Of a stretch of DNA of 16,335 nt, positions 1 through 8,944 are shown piece by piece. A program made the position numbers and the translations under genes. The stretch lies in assembly GCA_003550305.1 (NCBI GenBank), contig QKYT01000220.1, positions 1 to 16,335 of the forward strand, in the 5' to 3' direction. The notes beneath the pieces were generated by a model that was not told where the DNA came from, did not search any database, and saw nothing but the letters and a program-made list of their open reading frames with translations. Every line of letters begins with the position of its first letter. The stretch's first letter is position 1. This stretch comes from Glomus cerebriforme (lineage: Eukaryota > Glomeromycota > Glomeromycetes > Glomerales > Glomeraceae).

Positions 1-740
1 TGTTTTTATTGTTTCTGTTTCATATTTCATATTTCATTTTTTACTATTTTTATTTCATTTTTTTTAGATCTTTTAGTTATTTTAGTTTTATAATTAATAT
101 ATCTTATATTTTGTTTCTTACTAACTTCAATTTTTTTTTACTTTATGGTTTTATTTTTACTTGGTTTTCTATCATTATTTTTGCTACCCAAACTCTTATC
201 ATGATCATTTTTTTATTTTTTGTTTCTCATCATTTTTTATCTCTATTACTTCTTATTATTCCATCCTTTTCATTTTTCATCATTTTCTATTACATCTTTT
301 TATTTTTCATTATCTCTTTTTCTTTCCTATTTACTTCTCATCACTTCTTTTCATCTATTATTGCTCCTCTTTATTTCCCATCACTCCTTTTCGTCTCCCA
401 TCACCCCTCTTTATCTTCCATCATTCCTTTTCATCTTTCATCTCTCCTCTTTATCTTCCATCATTTTTTTTCATCTTCTATCACTCCTCTTTATCTTTCT
501 ATCAATTCTTTTTATCTCCAATTGCTCCTTTTCATCTTTTATCACTTCTTTTTATCTTCCATCACTTCCCATTACTCCTTTTTACTTCCTTTCATCTATT
601 ATTACTCTTCATTACTCTATTGTTATTTTATTTTTTTATTAGCATCTTTCTTCTTGATCATTATAATTTACTTATTGTTTTTATTTATTGTTATTGTTTC
701 TTTTATTTGTATCATTTCATTAAAATAAATAAAATCATAA
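1..740. repeat. polypyrimidine minisatellite, 20-bp period
   Basis: The top strand is almost pure T/C with few A. From about 364 to 600 it resolves into consecutive degenerate units near CTCCTCTTTATCTTCCATCA (starts at 364, 384, 404, 424, 444, 464, 484, 505, 525, 545). Flanking sequence (1-363 and 600-740) is a more decayed version. The period is not a multiple of three, so all three forward frames stay open by low complexity alone and give F/S/L/I/H-rich peptides. I do not regard those as genes: they lack any domain and exist in every frame. The opposite strand is purine-rich (GATGGAAGATAAAGAGGAG type). Confidence 0.85.
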
Positions 741-1412
741 ATGTGTGACTTTTAAATTTTAAAAAATTTTATTAGATAAAAATTATTTTGAATAAATATG
801 TTGGCAAAAAAAAAACTTTTTTTGAAATCTTTTGTAATAAAATTTAAGTTTAAAAATTAGCCAAGTTTAAAAAAATCAGCCTATACATCATGTGATATAT
901 TTGAAAAAAAATCCAGATAATAATCACCTAGGTGACAATTATCCAGGTAACAAATACCTAGACGATAATCATTTAGGTGACATTTAGCAATTCCCTTTTA
1001 TTTTTATAAAAAAAAAAAATGTCTTAATATATTTATAAATGGTTACTGAACTTTAGAAATTCAGAAAATTACAAGTTTACTTTTGTTTATTATAAATCAA
1101 ATATTGGTAAAAAACTTTAGCTTTAACTTATATGGCTATTGACTAGTTTAATTATCTCACTATAAATATATGTTATTTCTATAACTATTACATATAATAT
1201 AAGCCACAATACTTTCTTACTATGTATTGTACTTCTGTGAAAAATTTTTCTGGAAAAAAATATCTAAATATTTTGTATAAAAATTTTTGATTTTAAATTT
1301 TGTAATTTGTAAAATATCCAAGATATAATACTAGAAAACTTATATATAGTATTTATTATTAATCTTAAAATAAAAAAGAAATTATATGCTTTATTTACTA
1401 ATTATATTTGAT
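741..1412. other. AT-rich intergenic stretch without a gene
   Basis: No coding frame, RNA gene or splice-bounded exon is recognisable on either strand. It contains homopolymer A/T runs and the short palindromic repeat at 919-982. A segment around 855-898 carries TTAGCCAA, ATCAGCC and CATGTGAT, which loosely recall the CCAAT/GATCAC motif seen near 7300 and 8300. Confidence 0.6.
919..982. repeat. short tandem repeat with TCACCTAGGTGA palindrome
   Basis: About four degenerate units of 14-16 bp follow one another: CCTAGGTGACAATTAT, CCAGGTAACAAATA, CCTAGACGATAATCA and TTTAGGTGACATTTA. The 18-mer ATAATCACCTAGGTGACA at 920 recurs as ATAATCATTTAGGTGACA at 965. The first unit contains a perfect 12-bp palindrome at 924-935. 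The differences between units are mostly C/T changes. Confidence 0.6.
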
Positions 1413-1800
1413 TATATATTGTGCATCAGATGATGATTTGTGTTAGATGTTAACTGTATTTTTTAAAGAAGGTTATTTTCACAACCATAAATCTAATTGA
1501 ATTGAAATTTCAGAATTATATATTTATAAATGTGATAAATAATTTAGTTAATCAACCAAATGCATTAATATCAAAAATTTTTATAACCAAAGTCTTGAAA
1601 TAATATTATATGTAATATAACACTCTTTATTAATTATATTTATATAAAAAATTTTAGAATATATATAATTCATTATGTTACACAAGTTAGCAATTTAATT
1701 AATAATAAAAGAGTTTACTTAAAGCAAACTATTTAAAATTGACATCTAATACACATTAGCTATCAACTGATGCAAATCGTTATTTGACGCATAATATATA
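1413..1800. mobile_element. probable miniature inverted-repeat transposon (~390 bp)
   Basis: The two ends are imperfect inverted repeats. The left end (about 1413-1455) begins TATATATTGTGCATCAG, then GATTTG and TTAGATGT. The reverse complement of the right end (1741-1800) begins TATATATTATGCGTCAA, then GATTTG, and after an extra block of about 19 bp ATTAGATGTC. So the left arm carries a deletion relative to the right. The interior is AT-rich and has no coding potential. TA lies at both edges, but the sequence is too AT-rich to prove a TA target duplication. I infer a Tc1/mariner- or pogo-type non-autonomous element. It lies just downstream of the pogo-type remnant on the minus strand, so it could instead be a terminal part of that element. 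Confidence 0.5.
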
Positions 1801-1867
1801 TAAATGATTTTATTAATAAATCAAATTATGAAAAAAACTTTACCTTATATTTAATTTTTAATTTTTT

Positions 1868-2470
1868 AGATCATGTTATGTTTTTTTATTATCATAATCT
1901 TCCTTATTATCATCTTTTTTCTCTTCTTTAGCTTTTTTTTTTCTTTTTTTTATCAATTTTATTATTAATTTCATTACTATTATTTATCATATTTTCTTAA
2001 TATTCCAATTATTTTTATAATTGGCATTTTCAGAATATTTTTCATTTAAATCAGTATCTTTAGAATAATTTTCATCTAAATTTACTACTTTATTATCTGT
2101 ATTATCTGTATTATTCAATAAATCATTATATTTAAATAAATAATCATCTTCTGAACTATTAATATTTGTTGAAATTTTATAACATTTAAAAGATTTCTAA
2201 ATAAGTTCTTCATTAACCTAGATTACAAGTGTTGAATATGAAGGTTTTTTAATTTTTTTAGCCAGAGTAAAAATATAAATATTAGATATTATCCAATTAT
2301 TATACTAATCTTTAACCTATAAATTATAGTATTAAAATTTAAAATTTTAGTAAAAATTTGATTAAGTAAAAGTAAATTTACCTTAAATTTAAACTTTTAT
2401 TAATCGCAATATCCAATGGTTGCAATTTGAATATGCAACTATTGGAAATCATAGTAATATTTACAAATCA
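1868..2470 (-). pseudogene. pogo/Tigger-type DDE transposase, C-terminal remnant
   Basis: Read on the minus strand, this is the end of a DDE_1 (pogo/Tigger/Jerky) transposase. About 2397-2467 encodes FVNITM then a decayed IPGGC-like stretch and KLQPLDIAINK, the family's conserved motif after the second catalytic region. A 65-nt intron follows (2317-2381, GTAAAT...TTATAG). The next exon encodes YNNWIIS, then AKKIKKPSYSTLVI, and KSFKCYKIS...SSEDDYLF, which matches the family's terminal KSF-K-GIS-EDD block. An Asn/Asp-rich tail ends at TGA 1987-1989; a Lys-rich stretch beyond it is reached only by a frame change. In-frame TAG codons interrupt D*Y, VI*VNE and LI*KSF, the latter two where Gln would be expected. 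The exon junction is off by one base. The N-terminal DNA-binding half and most of the catalytic core are absent upstream. This is a dead 5'-truncated copy. Confidence 0.72.
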
Positions 2471-2949
2471 TATAATTGAAATTGCAGATTATTATGTATA
2501 ATTCAATTTAAAATTCTGCAATATTGCAGATTTAGAAAAATAATTGCAGCATCATCTTTAAAGTATAGTATATATATTAACAATTTAATATTTTAAGACT
2601 AAGTAACTTATAGATTATCAAATAAGAAAAGATGTAATATATGAAATAAGCAAAGATATTATAAAATATTTAAAATAAGAACTTGAAAACCCTAAGTAAA
2701 TATAAATTATATTTCATTTATTTTCTAAAATTGTTAAAATAATAATTCTAATGATTACATTCATTATTATTTTTAGTAATTATTGATGTAAAAATTCATA
2801 ATAATAATATAAAGAAATGAAAAAAAAAATAAGAAAGTTATTAGCTTTTTTTTTCTTATTTTTATAAATAATTAAGTAAATTTTAATTTTAATTACAATA
2901 AAATTTTTAAAATTTTAAAAATTTTACACAACATCTTAATAGGCATCAA
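2471..2949. other. AT-rich stretch without a gene
   Basis: No credible coding frame was found. TGCAAT repeats occur at 2482-2550, including the palindrome CTGCAATATTGCAG near 2515-2528. They may be decayed sequence upstream of the pogo remnant. TTTTTAAAATT at about 2904-2914 recurs after the LINE poly(A) tail near 4280, a weak candidate for its target-site duplication. Confidence 0.45.
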
Positions 2950-4130
2950 ATGGGCATCCTTGTATTATAATCAGGATCTTTACGACTCAACTTACTCTTT
3001 TGCCAAATAGTCCTTTTTCTGGTTTTCATTCGCGATGCGTAATAATAACCTGTATTTTAATAGTGATATTCACAGCTCTTTCATCCATAGTTTGAAGTTT
3101 TTCAACTTACTTTTACCAGTGGATGTTATCATAACGGAGAGAAATCTATTGTTATACTTCTCGTTTAGATGTTTATACTGTTCTAATAAACATGAAATGT
3201 TGTACCATTTAACTGTTTGTCCAGCACTCGAACATATTTGGTATAACATACGTATAGTCTTCATCGGTGAACACTATTACGTTGCAACTGGATGAATGGC
3301 TTTCAAAAGTGCACAAAGATCCTGATGCTGCTAGGCATATCATCGCATCAATTAAAATATGGGTTTCAAAGTTTTTCTCTTCATTTGAGATAATTGATGA
3401 TAATGGAAACAATTCTTTACCGTACTATCTTTTATGCTCCATTATAAGTACTTCAACACATGACTCTCTCAAACAAATTACTTACTCTTTTAATATAATG
3501 TACCAAATCATAGATAGATTCACATCACTTTTCATAAAATCATTCTATGATCAATTATGAATTCCACAGTGCAAATTGTTCAAAGAATGGGAAGCTAAAC
3601 ATACTTCTTCATCTCCATTTCAGATCTCAGCAAATAACACCTCTTTCAATAAATCATTCAACAAGAAAGTTTTCTATTACTTTAATGATATTCTATATGA
3701 TGAGTTCAAGTAACTGATTATAGATAAACAAACCAGGCTTCAACAAGCTGTCCTTAAAAGATTTCAGTAGTCCAAGGATTTGTCAAATCAGGAATTGCTC
3801 AAGGAGATTTCTTCTTCAAAAAGATTCATTGTCTAGCTGACAAAATTTAAAGTTTACATAGTAAAGAGCTTTTGCAATTATTTGGCCTATAGAAGAATGC
3901 GAAGGACAATAATAGTAGTGTTCCTAAAAGTTATAATTTAGAAAACAATATTTATTTTGATAATTGTAATAATAATAGTTTAATATATAGTTTAGATAAT
4001 TTGGATAATAGTTTAATAGATTTAGATAGGGTATATAAACAAGATACTTGCATTAATCTAAATAATTACATTAGTACTGGATCGAAAGATTAAAGGTTAA
4101 GCATAAGGGTTGTTCACGTCAAGGAAAATT
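2950..4130 (+). pseudogene. LINE-like retroelement, C-terminal remnant
   Basis: Several forward segments together look like the end of a non-LTR retrotransposon polyprotein. In 3035-3295 a zinc-binding motif C-L-Y-C-x8-H-x3-C-P (residues 46-63 of that segment) is preceded by LLPVDVIITER and followed by ALEHIWYN. This is the type of finger found after reverse transcriptase in fungal LINEs. A frameshift near 3245-3275 leads to a second segment (3267-3560), LDEWLSKVHKDPDAARHII and onward. TGA at 3558-3560 stands where a Trp is likely, and the frame continues IPQCKLFKEWE. Later stops (TAA, TAG and TAG in 3710-3840) fit Gln codons. A further frame change joins LADKI*SLHSKELLQLF and an Asn/Asp-rich tail to about 4091. 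No reverse transcriptase or endonuclease domain is present, so the copy is 5'-truncated, as is usual for LINEs. The LINE call rests on this finger, the truncation and the 3' tail; the family is inferred. Confidence 0.55.
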
Positions 4131-4243
4131 TGTTTACAATTTCTATCTTTACAAACTAATAATCTTACACAACAAGTTACATTTTTCTAATAGAGAATGT
4201 ATATGTAATTTATAGAATATATTCGTTATTTGACACTTAATAC

Positions 4244-4278
4244 AATAAATGCGTTTAACTTATCAGAAAAAAAAAAAA
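4244..4278 (+). promoter_or_regulatory. polyadenylation signal and A12 tail of the LINE copy
   Basis: AATAAA at 4244-4249 is followed 17 bases later by an uninterrupted run of 12 A (4267-4278). This order is expected at the 3' end of a retrotransposed LINE transcript. The next bases, TTTTTTAAAATT, resemble a stretch at 2904-2914 before the element, a possible but low-complexity target duplication. A-runs are common in this window, so the call is moderate. Confidence 0.5.
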
Positions 4279-4335
4279 TTTTTTAAAATTGAAATACTAA
4301 ATAAATAATACAGTACATAAATATAAATTATATAA

Positions 4336-4460
4336 TAATTTGTAATAAGTTGTGATATATAAATTAGTTGATGATATTGCAAATTAGGTTTGATATTATG
4401 GATTAATTGTAATATTATGAATAAGTTGTAATACCATAAATTATTTGCAATTAGTGATGA
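4336..4460. repeat. degenerate 19-20-bp tandem repeat
   Basis: Five clear units start at 4364, 4384, 4403, 4422 and 4441 (for example TTAATTGTAATATTATGAA and TAAGTTGTAATACCATAAA). A weaker unit lies upstream from 4336. Consensus is roughly TTAGTTGTAATATTATGAA. It lies between the LINE tail and the hAT copy and has no coding potential. Confidence 0.6.
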
Positions 4461-4635
4461 GACTTAAAAATTATTTCAAATCTTTTTTAATTAATAAGAA
4501 TTTATTAAGTTAATAATTGAATTATTAATTCTAAAAATTCTGATTGGCCAATTTTTAAGAAGATTACACGATCTCTTTTTTTAATGCATAAAGTTGACAA
4601 AAAATTTATTGTTTAAAATTTTGTTCATTTACAAA

Positions 4636-7190
4636 TTACAATATAACGTTAATTCCTTTAACTATTGCTATTTCAATTAATTGTGGGTTAAAGATTTCAA
4701 GTAAAGTGGAAGGCTTTAAATTATTATTGGTTTCAAAAATATTAATATCATCAATTATTCTCGCTGATATTTCACCTAAATCATTCATAAGTTCGTCCAC
4801 ATCTATATTATCTTTGTCTGATGTATCATCATCATTAATATTATCATTTAATTTGTTATAAATATTCAAAGAGCCTTTGGTTTTTTTAGACTTATCGATA
4901 AAAGATTTTTCTTTCATATACCATATTATTTGTGCCATTTTGGCAGTTCTCATTGATGATAAGCAGTTACGGCATTCTGTATGTATGTTACCTATAAGTG
5001 ATGAGTTTGGTGAGATTGAGAAAAGTCTACATGCAAATTCTGCCAAATTTGGTACTTGAAGTAGGATAGTTTGCTAATATCTCAGTGGAGTTTTTGTAAA
5101 CTTTGAATTATTTAAAGATTCTGCCTGAAAAGGATCTTTCCGATTCTGATAATCTAACCATTCATCTACAACTGAAATGCATTATTATTTTTATCCAGAT
5201 ACAGTGTATAAAATAAGGAGTAAGTGATTTCTTGAATGTATAATAATTTTGTTGAACTTATTCCTTCTTCACGATGAGATGGATGCAAAAACCAAGTAAT
5301 AAGAAAAATTGGACTATAAATTTTTTTTCATTAATTATCAATTTCGTTAGCTATTAAGGTTTTAAACTCACTTTCACTAGAAGGTAATTTTTCAATAATT
5401 CCTCTTAACCACACCCATGATGCTGCAACTTGTCCAAGAATAGCTTGTTTAGATTCTAAAATTATAATAATATGATTATTAGGGTTCCTCAAACTTGAAT
5501 CAAATCAAATATGAAGCTAATTTGAATTTGTCAAATCAAATCAAGTTCGAATCAAATTCAAATCAAATATTAAATATTTGTCAAATTGACTAATCAAATT
5601 AAGAATTTTTGAATCAAATCAAATCAAATTCGAATCAAATCAAAAAAAAGCTGATTTGAATTTGCAAATTCAAATCAAATTCAAATCAAATGTCAAATGT
5701 CAAATCAAATTGCGATCCCTAATGATTATAGGATCTTAATAAATCATAAAATGCTTTAAACTTTTTCTAAAAATTGGCATTCTCTATAGCATCAATTACT
5801 TTTCTTTTATCTATTCTTCCATTTGTAATCAAAAGATCAGAATGGGTAATTGCCATAATCTAATAAAAAAAACAGTACAAATTATTAAAATTTATAATAA
5901 TAAGCATATTTTTTATAAATATTATACTTATTTTTATACTATCTTTTAGTGATAAAATGGTTTCTGCTACTTTGGAAAAAGTTGCCCAATGTATAATACA
6001 TGGATACTGTGAAGTTAAATTTGTATTTTGTGATAATTTTCACAATTTTGCCAAAGCTAAATTTGAATTTTGAAAATGGTTAATAACAATTAAAAGCATT
6101 TTGATAATAGATTCGAAAATTGAAGAGTTTATGCTTTTTTTGACAAGTAAGTTTGTTTGATATGTCATACAAGGTACAGTAAAAACTTTTCCACCTATTT
6201 CTAAATTCTTTTTTATTAAAGTATATAATTAATATTTAATTAAATTCAAATACAGTTAAATATAAAAATCAACTTACTTCACATATAAAACGTTATGCTT
6301 TAGCCATATCTGGTCCATTATCAGATACAAATCCTATCCATTTATCTGTCCTGAATTCCATCCCAACTTCCTTGTAAGCTTTAAATATGATATTTTCAGT
6401 ATGATGAACATTTGAAAAATTTTCAACTTTCCAAATTTGACTTTGCCATTTTTCATTAGTAATAATAAAATTAACTATGCTCTGTTTAGATATATTTGTC
6501 CATCCATCTTTTAATAAAGTCAAAAACTTAGCTTCTGTGACAAATTTTTGTATTTTATAATCTATTTCTTTATGAATCTGATCTAATATTTCAGTGCTAA
6601 TCCATTTTCTTGATAGGAGATTGTATGAAGGTTGCATCATTTTAAACAATTTAATAACTTCAGAGTTGTTTACAAATGAAAAAGGAACATTTGCTGAAAG
6701 CAGTGCACGTAATAATTGTTGATATATTGCTGTTATTTCATTGGGAGGGATACTCTTATCTACAAAAGATTCCATAGTTTTTTGCATATTATAATGAGCT
6801 ACATTTTCATCTGAGTAAAATAGTAAAAATGTAAATTTATCAGTTATTATTTTTTTTTATATTTAATTAGAAATATTATTAAAATAGGTTATTAATTACC
6901 ATCATCATTATCACTTAATTCAGCTTCAACATGCAAACGTTTATTTTTTTTGTCTTATTATTTATATTATCTGAGTCATAAAGAATATTATGAAGTTCTT
7001 TGCTAATATTAGAACATTTTTTTTTGAGATGTTTTAACATATTAGAAGGTATACCACCCATTTTTCTGAAACAATATCTATACTGTGCTTTATGGTGAGA
7101 GTTATTAAGCAAGGGACCTTCAATAAAGTGAAGCCAAACTAGGTTTTTTTTCTGCCTTATCTCTTTTTTGGTAGCATTTCGGTTAGTTGA
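4636..7190 (-). pseudogene. hAT-superfamily transposase, nearly full length but inactivated
   Basis: In order on the minus strand: a BED-like finger (7132-6960; WLHFIEGPL, RYC, GGIPSNMLKHLKKKC); intron 6811-6899; the RNase H-like core (6810-6278), with DGWTN and VSDNGPDMAKA, the hAT catalytic Asp regions; intron 6201-6277; a segment with KLSQNTNLTSQYPCIIHW; an intron near 5860-5939; then SWVWLRGIIEKLP, IYSPIFLITWFLHP, DEWLDYQ and the C-terminal dimerisation region (FACRLFSISPNS, NIHTECRN, KMAQIIWYM) ending at 4636. About 690 codons in total, normal for hAT. Damage: a 1-nt frameshift at the A-run near 6948, TAA 6293, TGA for Arg in exon 3, TAG for Trp at 5767-5769 and 5074-5076, TAA-TGA at 5328-5333, a frameshift near 5175, and a 242-bp insertion. 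The first BED cysteine reads Tyr, and the SER motif after SPNS is deleted. No clear start codon is visible. Confidence 0.85.
5480..5721. mobile_element. 242-bp hAT-type MITE inserted in the hAT transposase
   Basis: The element begins TAGGGTTCC and ends GGATCGC reading inward from the other side (TAGGGATCG), so the ends are inverted and fit the YAGNG pattern of hAT elements. It is flanked by a perfect 8-bp direct repeat ATGATTAT (5472-5479 and 5722-5729), the hAT target duplication size. The interior is a subterminal array of AATCAAATC/AATTCGAATC words with no coding potential. Removing the element plus one repeat copy makes the transposase frame continuous across the site (FYDLLRSYNH joined to IIIILESKQA). 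It therefore inserted into an exon that was still collinear. Confidence 0.85.
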
Positions 7191-7290
7191 ATAAAGTATA
7201 AAAAGTATAAAGTAAAATACAAATGTAAATACACGAATGATGAATACATAATTAATGAAATTCGAAAACTTTAAAATTATTGATTATCAG

Positions 7291-7320
7291 TTTATGTGAT
7301 CTTCAGCCAATCATCATTTT
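7291..7320 (-). promoter_or_regulatory. CCAAT-like box plus GATCAC upstream of the hAT gene
   Basis: On the minus strand the sequence reads AAAATGATGATTGGCTGAAG followed by ATCACAT, about 100-170 bp before the first recognisable hAT exon. TGATTGG is the complement of CCAATCA, the core bound by the HAP/NF-Y complex in fungi. A related block lies in opposite orientation upstream of the Plavaka gene. The block also forms part of the candidate hAT terminal repeat, so its role is inferred. Confidence 0.4.
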
Positions 7321-7490
7321 TAACAATTATTAATGATTTATTAACTACTTAATAATTACTTATTAATATATGATAATTTACATAGATTAAATAAAAAACA
7401 ATCACAGACTAATTAATAAGTATTTATTAATTAATTATTAAGTAAGATTATTAACTTAAAAATTAAAAAATCCTATAACTAATCGTATAT
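7321..7490. repeat. AT-rich inverted repeat in the divergent spacer
   Basis: TTAACTACTTAATAATTACT (from about 7337) is largely repeated in inverse orientation within 7413-7445 (ATTAATAAGTATTTATTAAT, then TATTAAGTAAG). The pair could form a long AT hairpin around an 50-bp spacer. It has no coding potential and is probably part of the end region of the hAT copy. Confidence 0.4.
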
Positions 7491-7850
7491 TTACGCAGTA
7501 TTATGCCATAATTTTTCGTAATATTTATGTTTCTATCGTAATACTTTGTATATCTACAGTAATGTAATATTTACGAAGTACTATTGATGAAATACTCCGT
7601 AAGTTTACAGAACTGTAATAGATTACGGAATACTACAGTCAAAATACTCCATATATTTACGTGACTATAATAATTATGTAATACTACAGGTAAAATACTC
7701 CGTATATTTATGTGACTATAATAATTACGTAGTACTACAGGCAAAATACTTTGCAAACTTACATTAAAAATGAAATACTTCATATACTTACAGATCGAAA
7801 TATTTACACATTATTACATGTTGAAATACTTCAAAAATTCACATTAATCT
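7490..7850. repeat. 51-bp minisatellite
   Basis: Units begin TACTACAG at 7631, 7682 and 7733, exactly 51 bp apart. An earlier unit starts at 7579 (52 bp). More decayed copies extend to about 7490 and 7850. Each unit contains AAAATACTCC, TATATTTAC and GTGACTATAATAATTA. Because 51 is a multiple of three, the minus strand stays open at 7571-7783 and gives a 17-residue periodic peptide. I take that frame as a by-product of the repeat, since it has no recognisable domain. Confidence 0.8.
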
Positions 7851-8010
7851 TATTCACCATAATCAATTTTAATCAGGTGTAATATTATATAAAATTATAT
7901 GTAACATTTGTAAATTTATGAATAAAGTATATTTACAAGTTTTAACAAAGATAAAAGTACCCAAAATTATACAGATGAAATAGTAACTATTGGCAGTTAA
8001 ATTGCTGATG

Positions 8011-8289
8011 AAATTATCAATCTTTTAAATACAAATAATAAATATAAAAATTAAGTAAATAAATAAAGCGAATTTCTTATACAGCTAAAATTATCAATCT
8101 TTCAAATACAAATAATAAATACAAATAAATAAAGTGAATTTCTTATGCAACTGAAATTATTCATTTTTCAAATACAAATAATAAATACAAATAAATAAAG
8201 TAAATTTCTTATGCAACCAAAATTATCCATCTTTCAAATACAAATAATAAATTCAAAAATTAAATAAATAAAGCAAATTTCTTGTGGCC
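8011..8289. repeat. 66-bp tandem repeat, four units
   Basis: Units start AAATTATC or a close variant at 8011, 8088, 8154 and 8220. Spacings are 77 (with an 11-bp insertion), 66 and 66 bp. Each contains CTTTCAAATACAAATAATAA, AAATAAATAAAG and AATTTCTTATGCAAC. They are non-coding and lie between the 51-bp minisatellite and the Plavaka promoter region. Confidence 0.8.
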
Positions 8290-8355
8290 AAAATGATGAT
8301 TATTGGCTAATTCAATTGGCTTCGAAATGAGATCACGGTTAAAATGAATTAGCCA
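8286..8355 (+). promoter_or_regulatory. CCAAT-like box plus GATCAC upstream of the Plavaka gene
   Basis: AAAATGATGATTATTGGCTA, then CAATTGGCTTCGAAATGAG and ATCACGG, lie 160-210 bp before the ATG at 8496. They share AATGATGATT, TTGGCT and GATCAC in the same order with the minus-strand block at 7291-7320. ATTGGCTAATT (8302-8312) and AATTAGCCA (8347-8355) also form an inverted pair. A promoter role is inferred from position only. Confidence 0.4.
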
Positions 8356-8390
8356 CAGTAATTTTTTTAGAAATTCTGAAAATATATAAT

Positions 8391-8451
8391 AAAACAACTT
8401 TATAAAAGCAATAAAAAAGTAACAAGAAAACAACTTTACAAAAGCAATAAA
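8391..8451. repeat. 25-bp direct duplication, 36-bp spacing
   Basis: AAAACAACTTTATAAAAGCA plus ATAAA at 8391-8415 recurs at 8427-8451 with one T-to-C change. It sits just upstream of the Plavaka start codon. Confidence 0.7.
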
Positions 8452-8725
8452 TTATTTTATTAAAAATTTAGAATTTTAAAAACCAATATACTTAAATGTC
8501 ATCATTTAAGTGTACATTTTGTCCAAGAACATTTAGCAATAAAACTGCATATAGCCAACATGTTAATATTTGTCAACTATTGTTATCTAGTAGTGAAGAA
8601 TTGAGCCTTATTACCAATGTTATAGGATGTCTAAAGTGGAGGCAAATCACATGACTTCAGAAAAAATTTGCTTGTCCAAATAAAAGTTTCTCCTACTTAT
8701 ATAACTTTCTAAAATACATATTGTA

Positions 8726-8944
8726 GGTGTATTTTAACCTGCTCTGCAAGTTTACTTAGAGCGCAAAATGAGGTTATGAATACCACTTTTGATTTATTTG
8801 ACTTTTTTCATTTTCATCAAAATTAATTTATCCATTTTTGAATATGATCAGCAAAGTTCGTTCATCCATATGTAAAGTCAAACCCAGTATTTTTAACCTA
8901 CTTTATTTTCTTAAGTAAACTTACAGAACAGGCTAAAATACACT
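8726..8944. mobile_element. 219-bp TA-flanked MITE in Plavaka intron 1
   Basis: The ends are 33-bp inverted repeats. The left end (8726-8758) contains GTGTATTTTAACCTG, CTCTG, AAGTTTACTTA. The reverse complement of the right end (8912-8944) contains GTGTATTTTAGCCTG, TTCTG, AAGTTTACTTA. The 32 core bases differ at four positions, all transitions. TA flanks both sides (8724-8725, 8945-8946), as expected of Tc1/mariner/pogo-type insertions. The interior has no coding frame. It lies between exon 1 and the exon starting 9038, so it is probably an intronic insertion. Confidence 0.8.

Larger units (their letters stand above)
4476..7365 (-). mobile_element. hAT-type transposon copy with long imperfect terminal inverted repeats
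   Basis: Sequences flanking the transposase are inverted copies of each other. The left arm (about 4494-4575) reads ATTAATAAG, TTATTAAG, TTAATAAT, CTAAAAAT, TGATTGGC, GAAGATTACA. The reverse complement of the right arm (about 7283-7365) reads ATTAATAAG, TTATTAAG, TTAATAAA, TTAAAAAT, TGATTGGC, GAAGATCACA in the same order with small gaps. The arms are AT-rich and do not show the YAGNG start typical of hAT ends, and I could not fix an 8-bp target duplication, so the outer boundaries are approximate. The TGATTGGC block may instead be a promoter element, as it recurs near 8300. Confidence 0.45.

Noticed and set aside
9..748. Open plus-strand frames of 140-239 codons in the first 750 bases
   Set aside because: They arise from the polypyrimidine minisatellite. 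All three frames are open, the peptides are F/S/L/I low complexity and no splice or domain evidence exists.
2825..2863. 12-bp hairpin AAAAATAAGAAA / TTTCTTATTTTT
   Set aside because: Made of A/T runs with one G/C pair, expected by chance at this composition.
3070..3412. Minus-strand frames opposite the LINE remnant
   Set aside because: They are antisense shadows of the segments carrying the zinc-binding motif.
7571..7783. Minus-strand periodic 70-codon frame
   Set aside because: It is a by-product of the 51-bp minisatellite, whose period is a multiple of three.
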